A stretch of 64,000 nt of DNA. It comes from Cylicocyclus nassatus. Its lineage: Eukaryota; Nematoda; Chromadorea; Rhabditida; Strongylidae. A model generated the notes under the pieces. The model worked only from the letters and a program-made list of their open reading frames with translations, ran no database searches and had not been told where the DNA came from. Shown one piece after another: positions 1 through 12,230 of this stretch. The first letter of the stretch is position 1. Each line of letters begins with the position of its first letter. Made by a program: the position numbers and the translations under genes. Location of the stretch: contig CATQJL010000001.1 in NCBI GenBank assembly GCA_958299035.1, forward strand, positions 33,890,780 to 33,954,779, given 5' to 3'.

Positions 1-695
1 CAACGCTGCTGATTTTTTCTAGCCAAATATAAAGTCTTGTGAACTCCTACATACTATATGCTTACTTCATTGTACGGCTTCAGAAGCTGAGTTTTGAGGC
101 TCGAAATCGTGCTAACTCTGTGGTAAGGTTGGAACTTGGTCGAAAAACGGCACGAAAACTCAAAGGTTTTCCGAGCGTCACACAAAATATCTATCGAAAG
201 AGCTTATTTCATCTAATAGCTTTGGTAGAAGCTAGTAGAGCGCGTAAACCACAGAAGAACGGATATTTTTGGAGCGCAATCACTTCAAAAGCATTTAGAG
301 CTTTTGAAGTAACGGTCCTCTTTTAAACTGCACTGGGTTCATGTATAGCAGATATGACAGACCTTGTTACTGTAACTCGACAAAAAATTTGGACTCAAAT
401 GATTGCAATCTTGAATGAAAAATGAACCTTTGTTTGAGGTGTTCGTATAATTATGAACCGCTAAAAATCCACATTGGGCGCAAAAACACTCCTACAGTTG
501 ACATCGATTTCCATTCTCATGAAACATATACCGTTTTCGGCTGTGTTCTATCGCGTGGTACCAACGGCTTTTTGAGTTTCTCCCAAAAAGTCCGAAAACT
601 TACAAAATTTTGGGTGTTCGTATAATTATGAACCGCACTTTATGTTCTACGCAAGCAGAACTGGATATTTGTTTTGATATGCTCAATCAGCAGTG
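1..695. other. No recognisable gene; 24-bp direct repeat inside
   Basis: I recognise no gene here. Short open frames exist on the plus strand but show no family motif or convincing splice context. The one clear structure is an exact 24-base direct repeat, at 438-461 and 613-636, containing the near-palindromic core GTTCGTATAATTATGAAC. The copies are 175 bases apart and could be ends of a small decayed element or a short tandem duplication. Confidence 0.5.
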
Positions 696-2482
696 CTCCC
701 CCACAATGGTCGGCAGCCTCAACGTGGCATGGGGGTGACACTGAATGTCGAACTGCGATGCACAGCCGAGTGTATACTCTGGTAGGGCCTCTCAAACTGT
801 TCGACGTTTCCGGGTTCGGCCGGATGCCTAGCTATGAGCCGGCTAGGCCAGATCCCCCGCCGTCTGGCTTCTTCGGTTGCTAGGCGGTCCCTCCCCGCTC
901 CACATCCGAGGTCAGCGATCGCCTCCTAGAAATCAAGAGTTGGCCTAGTAAGTCTGCTCTTGTACAGTAAACATTTCTATTACTCGCTCAGCAAAAAGAA
1001 GAGATATAAACCCTGCACATCGGATCCCGCCTGCGGCGCCGGGAAGTAGCAAGAACGATGTCAGGGTACTCAGTGCGCTTCTCGGATTGGACAAAAAAAC
1101 ACACGTCTGCCCGGACGACACGCCATGGAGACTGTCTCATGCTCTGCACCTACAACGCCAGGACAGTCTCCACAAACGCCGACCTCCACGCTCTTCTCAA
1201 CGCTGCAGAGCACATCAAGTACCACATCATCGCTCTATGGAACCCTCATCATTCGTGGTGAAAAGGTTCCATTACGTTGGAGGCATTGATTTTGTCGTCC
1301 ACCATCTATCGTCCATCTTGTCGATTCGCACGAGATCCTATCACCCCGACTAGCCATCCTACGACTACGGCTTTCACGTCAGACGACCATCAGCATCATC
1401 GACTGCTATTCTCCAACATCAGCGGCTGACGAATCAGAACTAGATGCTTTCTACGAATATGTGGAGGAGGTCGTCCGCAACGAGAAGTCCTTTTACGAGT
1501 TTGTTGTGGACGACTTCAACGCGAAAATCGGGATGCCACTGGAAAAAGAATATAGGATTGGAAAGTTTGGATATGGGCTCCGGATCGGAAACGGCAAGAT
1601 CTCGTTGGGCTTCTCTCCACCGCACGACTCCATAGGAGTTCCATCTTCATGAAGAAAGAACATCGCCGGTGGACTTAGGAATCGCCCAAAGGAACGACCA
1701 TCGATCACATTCTCACCAACCGAAGGTGGAGCTTGCTCGACGTCTCAGTAGTTCCATCCTTCTGTAGTGGCTCCGATCATCGTTACCTTCGAGCGAAGAT
1801 ACGATTCAGACGAAAGCTGGAAAAGAAGGTCTGCCACAGTGCTGCAAGAAGGAAGAATGTCGTATATGACGGTAATAGGCTGAAGGAGCTCATATCAAAT
1901 GTGACTGGCCCATGGAGAAAGACCCAACGTACGACTACGACCGGCTTTTGAAAGGATTGCGAGCCTGCAGAGAGTGCACCTCAGTGACTTCTGAGAAGAA
2001 CTTGGAACGTATTTCAGAGACCACCAAGAAATTGCTTGAAAGAAGAAGATTTCTGAGACAGGATCCAAATGCGATGCACCACATCTCGATCGACTGATAG
2101 CCAACGCCAGTTGCAGAACAGCTTTGTAGGAGAATCTCAGGAAGTACGGGTAAGCCGGATACTGGAAGCAGCCGAAGGAAGACGAAGTCTCAAGAAGTGC
2201 CGAAGGGACCTTTGTGAAATAACTACCGCTGGCTGCACTTTCAAGCGAAGATGGGACTCCGACTTCTTCCCGATACAAGATGGAATCCATCGCGAAGAAA
2301 TTCTACATCAACCTCTTCCGCTCATCCACCCGTGCCGATGCCCGTTGTTCTCACTGGAGAAGTACCACCACGAATTCTACCTGCTGAAATGTTTACCGCG
2401 ATAGAGACATGACGACGTCCACGGCTCCAGGACCATATCATCTTTCCGTCGAACTTCTGCGAGTCGGAGGACATTGTCTACT
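696..2482 (+). mobile_element. RTE-type retrotransposon, 5' portion, degenerate
   Basis: This stretch aligns along its length with the 5' half of the fuller RTE copy at 25138-28470, starting at the shared CCCCCACAATGG end. It covers the 5' untranslated region, the endonuclease region (a [12 protein letters not shown] motif decayed to DDFNAKIG near 1510-1530) and the start of the reverse-transcriptase region, ending where the fuller copy reads about 26990. The frame is broken many times by indels and stops, and the endonuclease glutamate region near 1235 is scrambled. It is a dead relic, older or less constrained than the copy in block B. Confidence 0.85.
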
Positions 2483-2539
2483 GTTTCTTGATGCAGAGTG
2501 CATTTTAGACATTGTGATCATGTGCTTTCTTGAAAAAGT

Positions 2540-2738
2540 ATCGCTTTAAGCACATCTGGTCGAAAGGCTTAGTGGTTGGATGCAACGCGTAGGGTCGTGG
2601 TTCATTCAAACTCGTGGTTTTTTTGCTGCATCGCCAAACAATCTTCGATAGCGCCCACAATCGGAAAATAGATGATCGTTGTCAGAGATTTCGCTAGCAT
2701 ACGAAGAGGTAAAACAAACTCAAAACGTCTTAAAATGT
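2540..2738 (+). repeat. Partial copy of the tRNA-like module of the GGCCCGTAG TIR element
   Basis: This segment aligns with the interior of the two TIR elements at 23207-24061 and 58510-59385. It holds a perfect Pol III A-box match (TGGTCGAAAGG, 2557-2567) and, 42 bases on, a degenerate B-box (GGTTCATTC, 2599-2607), then the shared segment up to about 2735. The element ends are missing; its right side is cut by the antisense RTE fragment that starts at 2739. Whether the module came from a tRNA or a SINE is inference. Confidence 0.6.
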
Positions 2739-3534
2739 ATACTTACTTATATACTTAGACGGTTCGGCTTTACGTGGCGTGCGGGCCCCAGCACAGAATT
2801 TTCCATTTTTTCCTGTACCTCGCTTCAGACATCCACGATATTCTTGGCTGACGTCGGTGGCTGCGTCCACGACTTTTAGGGGAGAAAGTCGTATCTACCT
2901 GATTTCTCAGCTGGTCCATCCGTTCCAAGAATACGTCTGCCCACCTCGTCAGTAGTCTTCCAATGGGGACGTTTGGCTTCGCGAAAAATCCACTCAGATG
3001 TTCTTAGTGTCCATCTGTTGTCTGTTCTTCTCATAAGGTGACCGGCCCATCGATGTTTCGCTTTCGCAACGTATTCCGCTGGGTCACGAAGACGGGACAT
3101 TCTTCTTATATCTGTACTGCGAAGTCCGAGATGTTGCTTGTGTCGGGTCATCTTTAGAAAACTGCGTTCGAGCGCTCTGTGGGTGGTTCCTAAAGCTTTC
3201 GACGTGGCTATAGTGTCGGCCCAAGTCTCAGCCGAAAAGAGCGGTGGGCACGAAGCTCCGTCCGTCAGTTGGTAAGCGGCTTCCTTCGAAGGCCCTAAGG
3301 CGGCCGGGGCTGCTTTTCTTCTCCTGCTAAGTTCTTCCCTCAATCGTTCTCCATGTTCATCGAACGTCCGAGATACACGTAAGAAGACGTCTTTATAATA
3401 GGGGTGCCTTCCAATTCCAACTCTGCATCTTCGCAAAGGGCGTTTTTGATGAACTGAGTCTTCTTCCGATTTGTTCGCAACCGATCTTCTTCCCTATTCG
3501 TTCAGTCCCTTCAGCATCGTCTCTGCTTCAGTTA
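2739..3534 (-). mobile_element. RTE-type retrotransposon, 5'-truncated 3' fragment, antisense
   Basis: On the minus strand this matches the 3' end of the fuller RTE copy (about 27650-28470 there), including the C-terminal segment with RLRDPAEYVAKAKHRWAGH and the tail made of TAAG-like tetranucleotides, here at 2739-2760. Homology stops near 3534. A 186-residue frame survives at 2876-3436 but has lost internal segments. It points the opposite way to the 5' fragment at 696-2482. Its tail faces that fragment, so this is not a twin-primed inversion but two separate insertions. Confidence 0.85.
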
Positions 3535-3539
3535 CCAAT

Positions 3540-4140
3540 GATAATTCTGCAAAAATGATTTAGAAATTGATGACCTGCATTTGCTTTTCACATTCACAAA
3601 TTAACGAAAGTTTGACATGTCAAGTCCACATTGTCACGGAAAAGGATGTAGACTTTATTTTCTTCCGATTCTGTAAAAAGATCCACCAGCTTTCAGCAGC
3701 TCGCAAGTGATTGAGTCTTCTGTAATGTAAGATAACTGTTTTCGGTTATCGAGCAGTCTGCATCATTCAACCAAAAAGGCAGTAGTTAAAGCCAATATAA
3801 TCGTTGATTAATGCGTGGAAAACCTATCTTCAGCAAATTGCAATTTCAAGTTGGCAAAATGCTTCTATGATTGATCGAAGCAACGTCAAGCCAGTCAAGC
3901 GTGTTTATACAACATCTTCATCATGACTTGCAAATTTTGTTAGAGTGGGCTTGTGAAAGACGAAACGTATCAAAATCATAATGATATTTTTCGTATTTTT
4001 CATACAAAATTGGAAAAAGCATTTGGGACTGTATACACTCACTACAGCGAACGCTTGACATGCGTTGAGTTCTTGTTTTACAAACAGCAAAAACTACACC
4101 ATGCAGCGTAGAAACACATTGTGCCTATCACAATTACGAA
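3540..4140. other. No feature seen
   Basis: AT-rich sequence between the antisense RTE fragment and the start of duplicated block A. No gene, repeat or regulatory structure that I can support. Confidence 0.5.
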
Positions 4141-4844
4141 GGAATGGTTATGAGAGCTTCATTATTCATCCTTTAAGTCACCTTCAACACTGCAATCAGC
4201 CTCTATGCTACGCAGTCAAAGCTTTTACGTTATCAGGTGCTCCTTCAAGTTCCTTACTTTGTGTGCTTGATTCCGATGCATTTCTTGTCCTTATAGCACT
4301 CAGCAAAGCAAGTGTTGATGTCTTCAAAATATGTATATATCTGACCTTCAAGCTCCTTCACTTCGTGGAAAATGCAAGACGAGGCTCATTCTGCCTAGAA
4401 GGTAAGAAGTTAGAGATTTGGTGATAAAATCAAGCAATGAATTCTCAGAAATCAGAGATAACCTGAATGAATAGTAGAAAGAGGGCAAACACTTCATTGC
4501 GGCAGCAGCTAAATTCTAGAGGATCTCAAATGACTTCTCAGAATTCTCAGAAACTCCACCTCTTATTGCTTCTTGGATACTAGGAGCAACGGTTGCGAAC
4601 ATCGAACAAAAGCAATTCGCTTCCAGCAAATTTATACCTAACATCAGAGTCATTTAAGCGGGTCACTTTGTAAACGATCACTAGCTTTTAAAAGTGTTTT
4701 GTCTCATCAATACTTGCGAGGTTTGCTCCCGTAGTATATGGGAATAAAGAGATATGAAAACTAGTTTTCGATTTATAATATTAGGCTGAAAAGAAAAGAA
4801 TTTGTTCTTTACAGCAAAGCAACAGGACGAATTTGAAAAAAATG

Positions 4845-6444
4845 TGAGGGGGTACCATACAGTAGAGCAAAGCAAGCCCTACAGGATGAACTCTGAACAT
4901 TGGCTGAAGTTATGGTTTATACAAAGTTCAAGCAGCATGAGAGCAACTCATAGTGCCAAAAATCGGATCCTCGACCGAAAGATCCCACAAATCACTCACT
5001 TGCTCCTGCATGTAGCAGACACATGAAATATCTATATGTGCACTTGCTATATTTTTTTCGCATTTACAAATCAAGAGAAAACTGAAAACGATAAATGACA
5101 AACTCCACCCCTAGCAGTCCTAGACTTCCATTTACGCAGCTGTGTACAAACATTTGGGAGTTTAACCATAAGATTGTGGATCTGAACATGCTCTAGCTCC
5201 TGATGATTATCAATTTTAGCTGAAGGAACCCAAAAAAGCGACATTTTTTTCTTTCCATCTAATAAAAGCATTCTTTTTATCGTTAGAAATTAATCACGAA
5301 AAAATATGAGGATTACTGGCTGTTTTGTTTTGAAAATCGAAATGGTTAAGAAGTATTTCTTGATCCACAAACAGAACATCTTACAACAATGATAGCATAA
5401 AATTATCAGAATTAACCGCGCATTGCGGAATTATTCTGGCGATCGTTTCTGCAAGTTTTTGCACTTATTGAGTGAGTCAAGACTGAACAAATACAGATGA
5501 GACAAGTAATTAAGCTTTTTCATAAAATTGTAGTTTATTGTTTTGTAGATTGTCTAGCACGGAGGTAGAATAGGTCCGGATTTGACGCTCAACACATATC
5601 ACAGGCTCAACACATCACAGATCACATGCTAACCAATGAACTAGATTTCATTAGTGAAGCTTGGTAGTACGAATTCGATGAACAGAAGAGAGAACTGTGA
5701 ACTATGGCTTGAAACCTTTCCACTGCGTTTTCTTGTCGGACCGCTAACTTGACAGGGGCATAGCCTCCCTGACGGTGCGGGGCCGGGTGTCGTTAACATC
5801 TCTTGAGGTCCCGCGTTCAACCACAACCTGCCTGTGCGCTTTGATCACGGAAAAAAGGTTTTTTGTGGAAGGCAACGAGGTGAGCGGCGCTTGCCACATG
5901 GACCAACATGAAAACTCTCAAGCCTAAATTGATTATGAACACTAGAACACTGAGGCACATTGAAAATAATTTGGAGTGCCGCACAGAATTGCCGGCACTT
6001 CAAAATATTTTCACTAAGTTATAGATTATTGTTATTAGGTTAATTATGTAATTAATTGAATGCTCTTCTTGGGAAAACTTTTTTCGAAGAAACAAACATT
6101 AAAAATTTCTATTGATAAGTAACAAAAGATCTAGTAAGCAAATGGATACTCTGGTAAGTTTGTGAGTTTCATGCCTGCGAAACAAATATTGCGGAAGTCT
6201 AGCAGTGTTTGAGAAGTACCAAAGAATTTACAGAGCATAGAATCAGGTTGCGGAAAATGGCAGTGTATGCAGATAGTAACTCGTACTCACGTATTGAATG
6301 TTGGAGTTGTAGAACTCGGCCGTCTATAGAAGCCTGACTTTACCTATGACCTTTGTGCAGAGGTTTGGTGACCGTATAGCATTTTGATTCCGAAAAGTTT
6401 CTGTCATAAAAAACGGATACGCCGCAATGTCTGATGTAGGTACG
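4845..6444. other. 1.6-kb segment present only in block A
   Basis: Block B runs straight from the equivalent of 4844 to that of 6445 (near 24135), so this segment was either inserted in A or deleted from B. The pentamer AAATG lies at both junctions. I see no terminal inverted repeats and no gene. A GC-rich patch at 5750-5830 has a weak tRNA-like look (a GCGTTCAACC motif), too weak to call. Confidence 0.6.
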
Positions 6445-6939
6445 AAATGCTTTTTCACCATTTTTGCTTTCATATTGTGTAAGTCTTTATCTCTCGCTTT
6501 TGCTATTCTGTTCCCATTAAGTAGTGCTTCGAGATTCGCAACCTATTTGTTTTTTGGCTTTCAAAGTGCATTAGTTGATAATTCAGTGTTTTGTTGCTCA
6601 TTGCATAGGTTGCTATGCATTAGCATTCTAGAATCTGTTCTATTTTGAAATCACCTTCCAACCATATTCTTTCTTGGCAACAAGCGCTATCGCATGGTTC
6701 AGGAGTTAATTGAGTACATCAACAGTTTCTTCACAGGCTTGAACCACATGGTAGTGCGTAGCTCAGGGTTGACGTTGCCCTTACGCTTTCCCATCTGAAA
6801 CTAGATCCTCTCAGAAAAAAATAGTCGTAGGTAATTCAAGCCTAAGCAAGTTGATTTTATTCTATGGTGATCGAAATTAAACTTCGCGCTCGCAGAGGAG
6901 TCACCGGTTATGAAATTGGACCACTACTTATGTGCTTGC

Positions 6940-7190
6940 CAATGGCGGACTGAGTGAGGATAAGGGGCGAAATTTTGAAATTTACTTACCTGGGTTAAAA
7001 AGTGTGCAAGTGGGGTTTATACTTGTAAATAGAGAAAATAACTATCAAGATTTCAACCCTCGTAACCCTCGTAAAAAATTCAGAAAAAGGCATAGCTTCC
7101 AAAAAAAAATTTCAGAGTGCGTGGCTAAGGATAAGGACATTAATCCAAAAAAAATTCACTCCCCCCCCCAAGAGGAAATCCTGAGATAGC
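6940..7190 (+). repeat. Dispersed repeat with C-tract end, copy 1
   Basis: First of four related copies (also about 24590-24880, 48885-49072 and 49500-49795). The shared features are an AAAGTGTGCAAGTG block, a TTGTAAAAAAA stretch and a 3' edge with a poly-C run; the two copies at 48.9 and 49.7 kb end with AATCCTGGGACCGCCA. This copy and that at 24.6 kb occupy matching places in blocks A and B, so it predates the duplication. Its class is unknown. Confidence 0.6.
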
Positions 7191-8123
7191 CATTACTGAT
7201 TGCGTATCACAAGAACTTCACTCCTATCTTCTCCCGCTCCTTAAAACTTTTCTCAACATCAGAAAAGAGCGTTGCCAATTCCATTTTTCACACCGACCAA
7301 TGGGTTGGTGTAGGTAGGTGCTTGCTAGGGATTCCGAATAGCTTTTCAAGTATTTACTATTGCTCAAAATGCAAGGACTGAAGGTAAGGGATTTGAAGAA
7401 ATTTTAAGCAAACTCCTCATGATAAGAGAAATAGTCACAAAACGAAATTTCCATTTCTCTTGCGATATCCTTTTATATCAATTGTTGGCCAGGCTTTCTC
7501 CTCGCTTGTTTACTTGTGAGGCATATGAGCTATACTAACTCAAATATCCTCGTGCCTGATTTAGCAAATTAAACTTATTTTTTACTTTCTTTATTTTCAT
7601 ATACATCTCAGCAAGACGTAAATCAGGATAGAAGCCTAGAGTCTATTTTTTGGAAATTACCCTTTTTTAGAACTATCTTTGCTATCTTTTCTTTTAGAAC
7701 ACCTATTCAGAATTTTCATTACGATCTAAATACTTTCTTTATTAACACAATTTGACCAACGTATTATCTTGCCAATACTCTGAGGTGATCAGTAGATGTT
7801 CCATTACAGTCACACCTGTACTTTTTCCACAGTATAGTGACGTCATTGAGCAACTTAGTGACGCCATTGAGCAACTTGTCACGTGTCCTCTTTGAACTTG
7901 ACACGTCGATTTGAAATTTGAATTTCGCGCGGCTTCAAGAAGACGCCGTGACGTCACCAAGAATCGCGCGAATCTTAGACTCCAGCACTTCATCATTGAG
8001 AACAAGCACTTCATTAAAGTTAACATTTATTATACAAGTAGGTTTATACAGGCATATACAAGGTCGCTGATATGTAGAGAACTATTTTACACGAAATTTT
8101 GTCACATTTCACAAGCAAAGTGG

Positions 8124-8495
8124 TTATGACCAGATCAGCCAACTTAGGAGACTTAGCAGCAACGAAAGGATGTGGCAGATGCGGCAATTATTCTAAAAAT
8201 AAAATCTTCGACGGCAAACACAACATTTGAGAAAATTACAAGTTTTACAGAAAATTCGAAACTTACGTGAAACAAATCTTTGTCGTCAACGACATCTGAA
8301 AGTTGCTTGTATATACACCATCACTGTCATTCAGCTGAACTTACAGTTCGCTGTTTCAAGAACATCGACCTTATTGGAGAACGAGTGAACCGAGGCGCAG
8401 GTAGCGCTAAAGCTGAAAACTGTTGAATTCGATGATGAAGATTTGGCATTGGGCCAAGGACATTTGAAGGTACCCTTGTTATCTATGACAAACAT
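8124..8495 (-). CDS. A1: egl-1-like family member lacking its BH3 motif
   Basis: Three exons on the minus strand: 8345-8495, 8267-8295 and 8124-8192, with introns of 49 and 74 nt (both GTAAGT; acceptors TTTCAG and TTTTAG). The ATG directly follows CTTTCCAG, as expected for spliced-leader trans-splicing. The 82-residue product matches B1 closely in exon 1 and in the hydrophobic tail (CHILSLLLSLLSWLIWS). In exon 2 a 51-nt in-frame deletion removes 17 residues holding the whole BH3 core, leaving YVVDDKDLFH. The deletion ends fall in GAC microhomology. A poly(A) signal lies at 8026-8031. The reading frame and all splice sites are intact, so the gene may be expressed, but it should not bind a BCL-2 protein through a BH3 helix. 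Family assignment rests on its paralogues. Confidence 0.75.
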
Positions 8496-8564
8496 CTGGA
8501 AAGAAGTAGAATCATTAAGAAAATGTGAATGTCATGCTATATAAAGTGAAAGTAGCACGTCGGG

Positions 8565-8685
8565 GGCAATCGATATATTGATAGACCGCTTACAGCGGCA
8601 AGAACTGGCGTTTACCGCGCATCTCGCTTACCATAGCGGCGTGTTCCGTTTTACGCCTAAAGCGCTTTGCACCGCCCACTTACCG
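8565..8685 (-). promoter_or_regulatory. Conserved upstream block of A1
   Basis: Two motifs recur upstream of all four paralogues. The first is AATCGATATATTGAT (8568-8582), about 75 bases before the ATG. The second is GCACCGCCCACTTACCG (near 8670-8686). Conservation in diverged copies suggests promoter or splice-leader-associated function; the exact role is inference. Confidence 0.4.
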
Positions 8686-8919
8686 TTGACACGTGCGAAC
8701 ATGTTCATTAAAGCATTCACAGCTTTGGTATGAAGATCACAGCGACCTATTTTACCTAAATTCGAATGGGAGAAACTCCAATATCAGACTATTTGGTATG
8801 AAAAATTACTGATTTTTCAAGATTCAGAGTCTTCGTTAACAAGCCCCTTCCTAACTTCTATCAGATTGCTTAGGAGGTATGTTCAATTACAAGATCTATG
8901 CAGCATGATAAGCAAATTT

Positions 8920-10440
8920 TAAAGCTCAAAGGCAGTGGCTTGGAAAGATTGCAGCTGCAAGATTTTCATGCTTTTTGGCTTTATGGATGCGTTGTCAGGA
9001 GTTTTGAAAGGGCAAGAAGCGGTCTGGTGTTTTCCGGCCTCGTAGATCGCTGAAGGGGCTGGACGAACCATTCCCGCAATTGGCTGGTTGGCTGCTTGAG
9101 CCAATCAGCCAATTGCCGCCGAAATCAGTTACAGTTTTCTGCACTCATGTCGCTGTTTTTGGCGGGAATGTGTCCTCCAGCTCCCTGAACAACCTCCAAG
9201 GCCGGACAAACGCCTAAAAAAGTACATTTTTGACTTTTCAAGCACAGTCTTGGACACACATGCGAAGCTCGCTATTGCACTTTTTCAGGCACTGCTCTTG
9301 ACCTCGTAATTTTCTATTAAGCCAGTACGAATAGGCAAATTGCCAAGCAAAATCAATTTGCACATAATACCCTACTAAGCTTCACCTGAAATCCTTTTCA
9401 ACTTTTGCATAGCCACTAACGAGACTTTTTAATGACCTAGACTTTCATCCATGATATTTAAGTACACTATAGCCCTATAGGGCTCAGTTATTAAATTGGC
9501 TGAAAATAAGTTCGTTTTGGCATGTATATCTTCATAAGTTAGTTTTTGCGGAAGAGTAGTTCAAACTTCCCAGATATCAAATATTAGGATTTTCTATCAT
9601 CATTAAAGACAATTATGCCTCGATATAGCCAAACTGTTGAAAGCACAATTCTTTAACTTCCTAAGCTTTGTTTTATGGCGTTAATGGATTTCGAGAACAG
9701 CAGTTCGGCATTTGAATACAGAGAAATTTTCCTTATTTGGTGGATAGCAATGATAATTGTGATCTACCACTTTGAAAATCTTCAATACCCTACCCTTCAA
9801 AATTTTCCCATATTTGGGCAATTTGCCTCAGACTGTAGTCCACGCTTTGTAAGTGCGAGAATGAAAACCGCTAATTGAACTTGCGATAGCATATACTATT
9901 TGACAGTTTTACTTATCCAAGCTGCATGCAAAAACTTGAGCTTCATAACTGGAAATCTTGAGCTGGAAAAGTTTCTTCGTGTATAAAAATTCTGCAATTA
10001 CCGTACTTTTTATGAGTCGAGGAGAGTGAATCACAGGACCGAGTGCTTTAGTTAAAAGCTCCAGCATGTTATGATACTATGCTCCAAGAGTACCGCAGTC
10101 AGAGAACTTTGCCTATAAAACGCAAAATGTGATGTTGCAGCCCAGTATTTGAGGAATCCAAATGTATGTTAGTAAGACAATGATGTGATGTATAGCTTAA
10201 CAGCAAGATGATCTTTGTTATTCATGTGATCTGAGGGCAAAGAGACATAAATTTTGTTGAATGGATGCCTCATCTGCGCAGTCGAGCGCTCTTAGAAGTG
10301 AGGAACACGACTTGAAAGCGGACGCCATCAATCATCATTGCGACTATGGTAATTTATGGACTGTAGACGGACCATTGTACGCCTTGTCATGAGTCAGCGA
10401 AAGGAGATTACGAAATTACGAAAACTAAGAAAGGCCGTAA
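8920..10440. other. Intergenic part of block A
   Basis: No gene is supported. Around 9080-9120 and in the matching part of block B (30480-30515) there are paired CCAAT-type motifs (attggctg / cagccaat), which could be promoter boxes or a small hairpin. Otherwise this is featureless AT-rich sequence. Confidence 0.4.
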
Positions 10441-10452
10441 AGGCATCGTTAC

Positions 10453-10598
10453 AGGTAGGGTACTGTATGTCGCCGAAAGTGGGAGGTTCCGCAGGACATC
10501 TGCAACAAATACACATTTTAATACATGCAGAGGCTGAGCATCTGCTGCATTGTCCGCGCGAGATCCTCCCACTTTCGGCGACATATAGCCTCCTATCC
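10453..10598 (+). mobile_element. 146-bp MULE-like MITE, block A copy
   Basis: The ends form 25-bp imperfect terminal inverted repeats sharing the inner core TATGTCGCCGAAAGTGGGAGG and its complement. Flanks are CATCGTTAC (10444-10452) and CATCGTTAG (10599-10607), a 9-bp target-site duplication with one mismatch. The same element sits at the matching site in block B (31663-31795), so it predates the duplication. A relative with perfect ends is at 42038-42183. The 9-bp duplication suggests the Mutator-like superfamily. Confidence 0.7.
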
Positions 10599-10772
10599 CA
10601 TCGTTAGCTTAAAACAGCGATAATCGGTGTGATTACCATGTTACTTCTATAAATTGTGAGGCTGGTTCACTTTTGAATACCACACTTTCACATTCTTCAG
10701 CGCATTAAGCGATTCCATGCCGATAATTGAGTTTCCGAAGGAGCAAGCGAAAGGAGTAAATCAGACTGTTTT

Positions 10773-10988
10773 AGGGCTCGGCACAGCCGGCACCGGGTCA
10801 AGTTGGCGTTTTTGGGACAAAAAGCAAAGGGGATATCGTTTTTGTGGACAAAAGACACAAAAATTGCAACGTCTCTTTTTTCAGTCGAAATTTCGTTTTC
10901 TATGTTTAGGGTGTTTCTATGTTTAGGGGGAGGGGTCAAAGGGGACTTCGATCTGAAATTTTGCTGGTGCCAGCTCGTGCCGAGCCCT
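10773..10988 (+). mobile_element. MITE with AGGGCTCGGCAC ends, block A only
   Basis: It has perfect 12-bp terminal inverted repeats (AGGGCTCGGCAC at 10773-10784; its complement at 10977-10988). Block B lacks it at the matching site. The interior motif GATATCGTTTTTGTGG is shared with related elements at 12018-12230, 32285-32553, 33712-33939 and 42444-42686, so this is a five-copy local family. Confidence 0.65.
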
Positions 10989-12017
10989 GGCCCTTTTGCA
11001 CCTTCGCCCTCTTATTTGTCTAACAAACAAATAACTAATGCCCATTTCAGAACTGAAAGGTTTGTATGCATTGTATAATGTCTATTATGCATTATTCGAG
11101 TTTTTTTATAACTCTGTTCTATATTTCATGAATAAATTTTATGGACGCCCTATTTTCATTGAATTGTACTCTGTGTAACTCCATAGCATTAAGAAACTGG
11201 ACAAAACCCATATTTCTTTTTCTCTCTTCAACCTCATACCGTCGATTCTCACGCTCTTTCGTGATTTGCTATGTGATTCTTTGCGATATGTGTTTTGTGC
11301 TAGTAAAAAGATCCAGCACGCTTTCATGTTTGCGCACTTCATGTAAGCATAACTTTTGTCACAGCTATCACATTTGAATAAGATAAACCTTTGCAAGGAA
11401 AGTTCGAAAGGGTAGGCCATAAATTACAAAAGGAAATAGATTACGTATCACTTCCTTACAGCAGTCTACTATGACTGATTTACAAATAAATCAGTATGTA
11501 ACATGTGACATAAGCGAATGACTCGAAGGTGTTACGGTAACATCAAAGAACGTCTGAGTTTTGTCGTTGTTACTCAATTGTTATCTATATGTAATATAAG
11601 AGAGAATATTTGAATAGCTTGTGGTTCCAAGCAAACACTCTGGCATAGATATTCATTACGTGTTAGCATTCTGTTATATTCTCGTCACAATGAGCCCTTC
11701 TTAACCCCATCTTTGTACACCGCCTTTTCTCCTTTGTGTTTGACACATTCAAATGCAATAAGGATCGAAAGCATTAAGGTAGTCGCTCAGTGCTTATTTG
11801 CATTCTTTAGCAAACAGCGTTCAGGCTTCAGAAATTTAATGCTGAATGTTTGGAGCATTTGAAAGTGCACGTGTGAATAAATCTGCTGTACTTTGCTTTT
11901 TCACCGTTGCAAAGGCTGCTATGCAGCAGCCCCAGCATATATCCTGTAGCAAATCTTTCAAACATGAGAACGGAAGCGACCGAGGATAGTGGATCCGTAT
12001 GTATCCGGCTATGTATC

Positions 12018-12230
12018 CGGCCCGAGTCCTTTTCTAGGCTATTTGAAAACGAAGCCCCCTTCTAATTTTCGCAAAATTTTACGAAGTCTCCTTTGAAGAA
12101 ACGTTGACTAAAAAACCTGGTTTCTGCTAGTTTTTGTGTTTTTTCGGATCCACAAAAACGATATCTCCTCTGCCTTTTCGCTACGAAAACGAAGTCCAGC
12201 CTGCTTCCAGACGATTTGTGCCGAGACCTG
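12018..12230 (+). mobile_element. MITE of the AGGGC(C/T)CGGCAC family, block A
   Basis: Degenerate inverted ends (GGCCCGAG on the left; TGTGCCGAGACCTGG on the right) and the shared interior CACAAAAACGATATC. It aligns with 33712-33939 in block B, so the insertion came before the segmental duplication. Confidence 0.55.

Noticed and set aside
696..3534. Plus-strand 5' RTE part next to minus-strand 3' RTE part as one twin-primed insertion
   Set aside because: Twin priming puts the inverted 5' piece upstream of the 3' piece. Here the 5' piece lies beyond the 3' tail, and unrelated MITE sequence lies between, so two insertions are more likely.
5740..5830. tRNA-derived SINE in the block A-only segment
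   Set aside because: Only a weak B-box-like motif; no A-box at the right distance and no second copy in the window.
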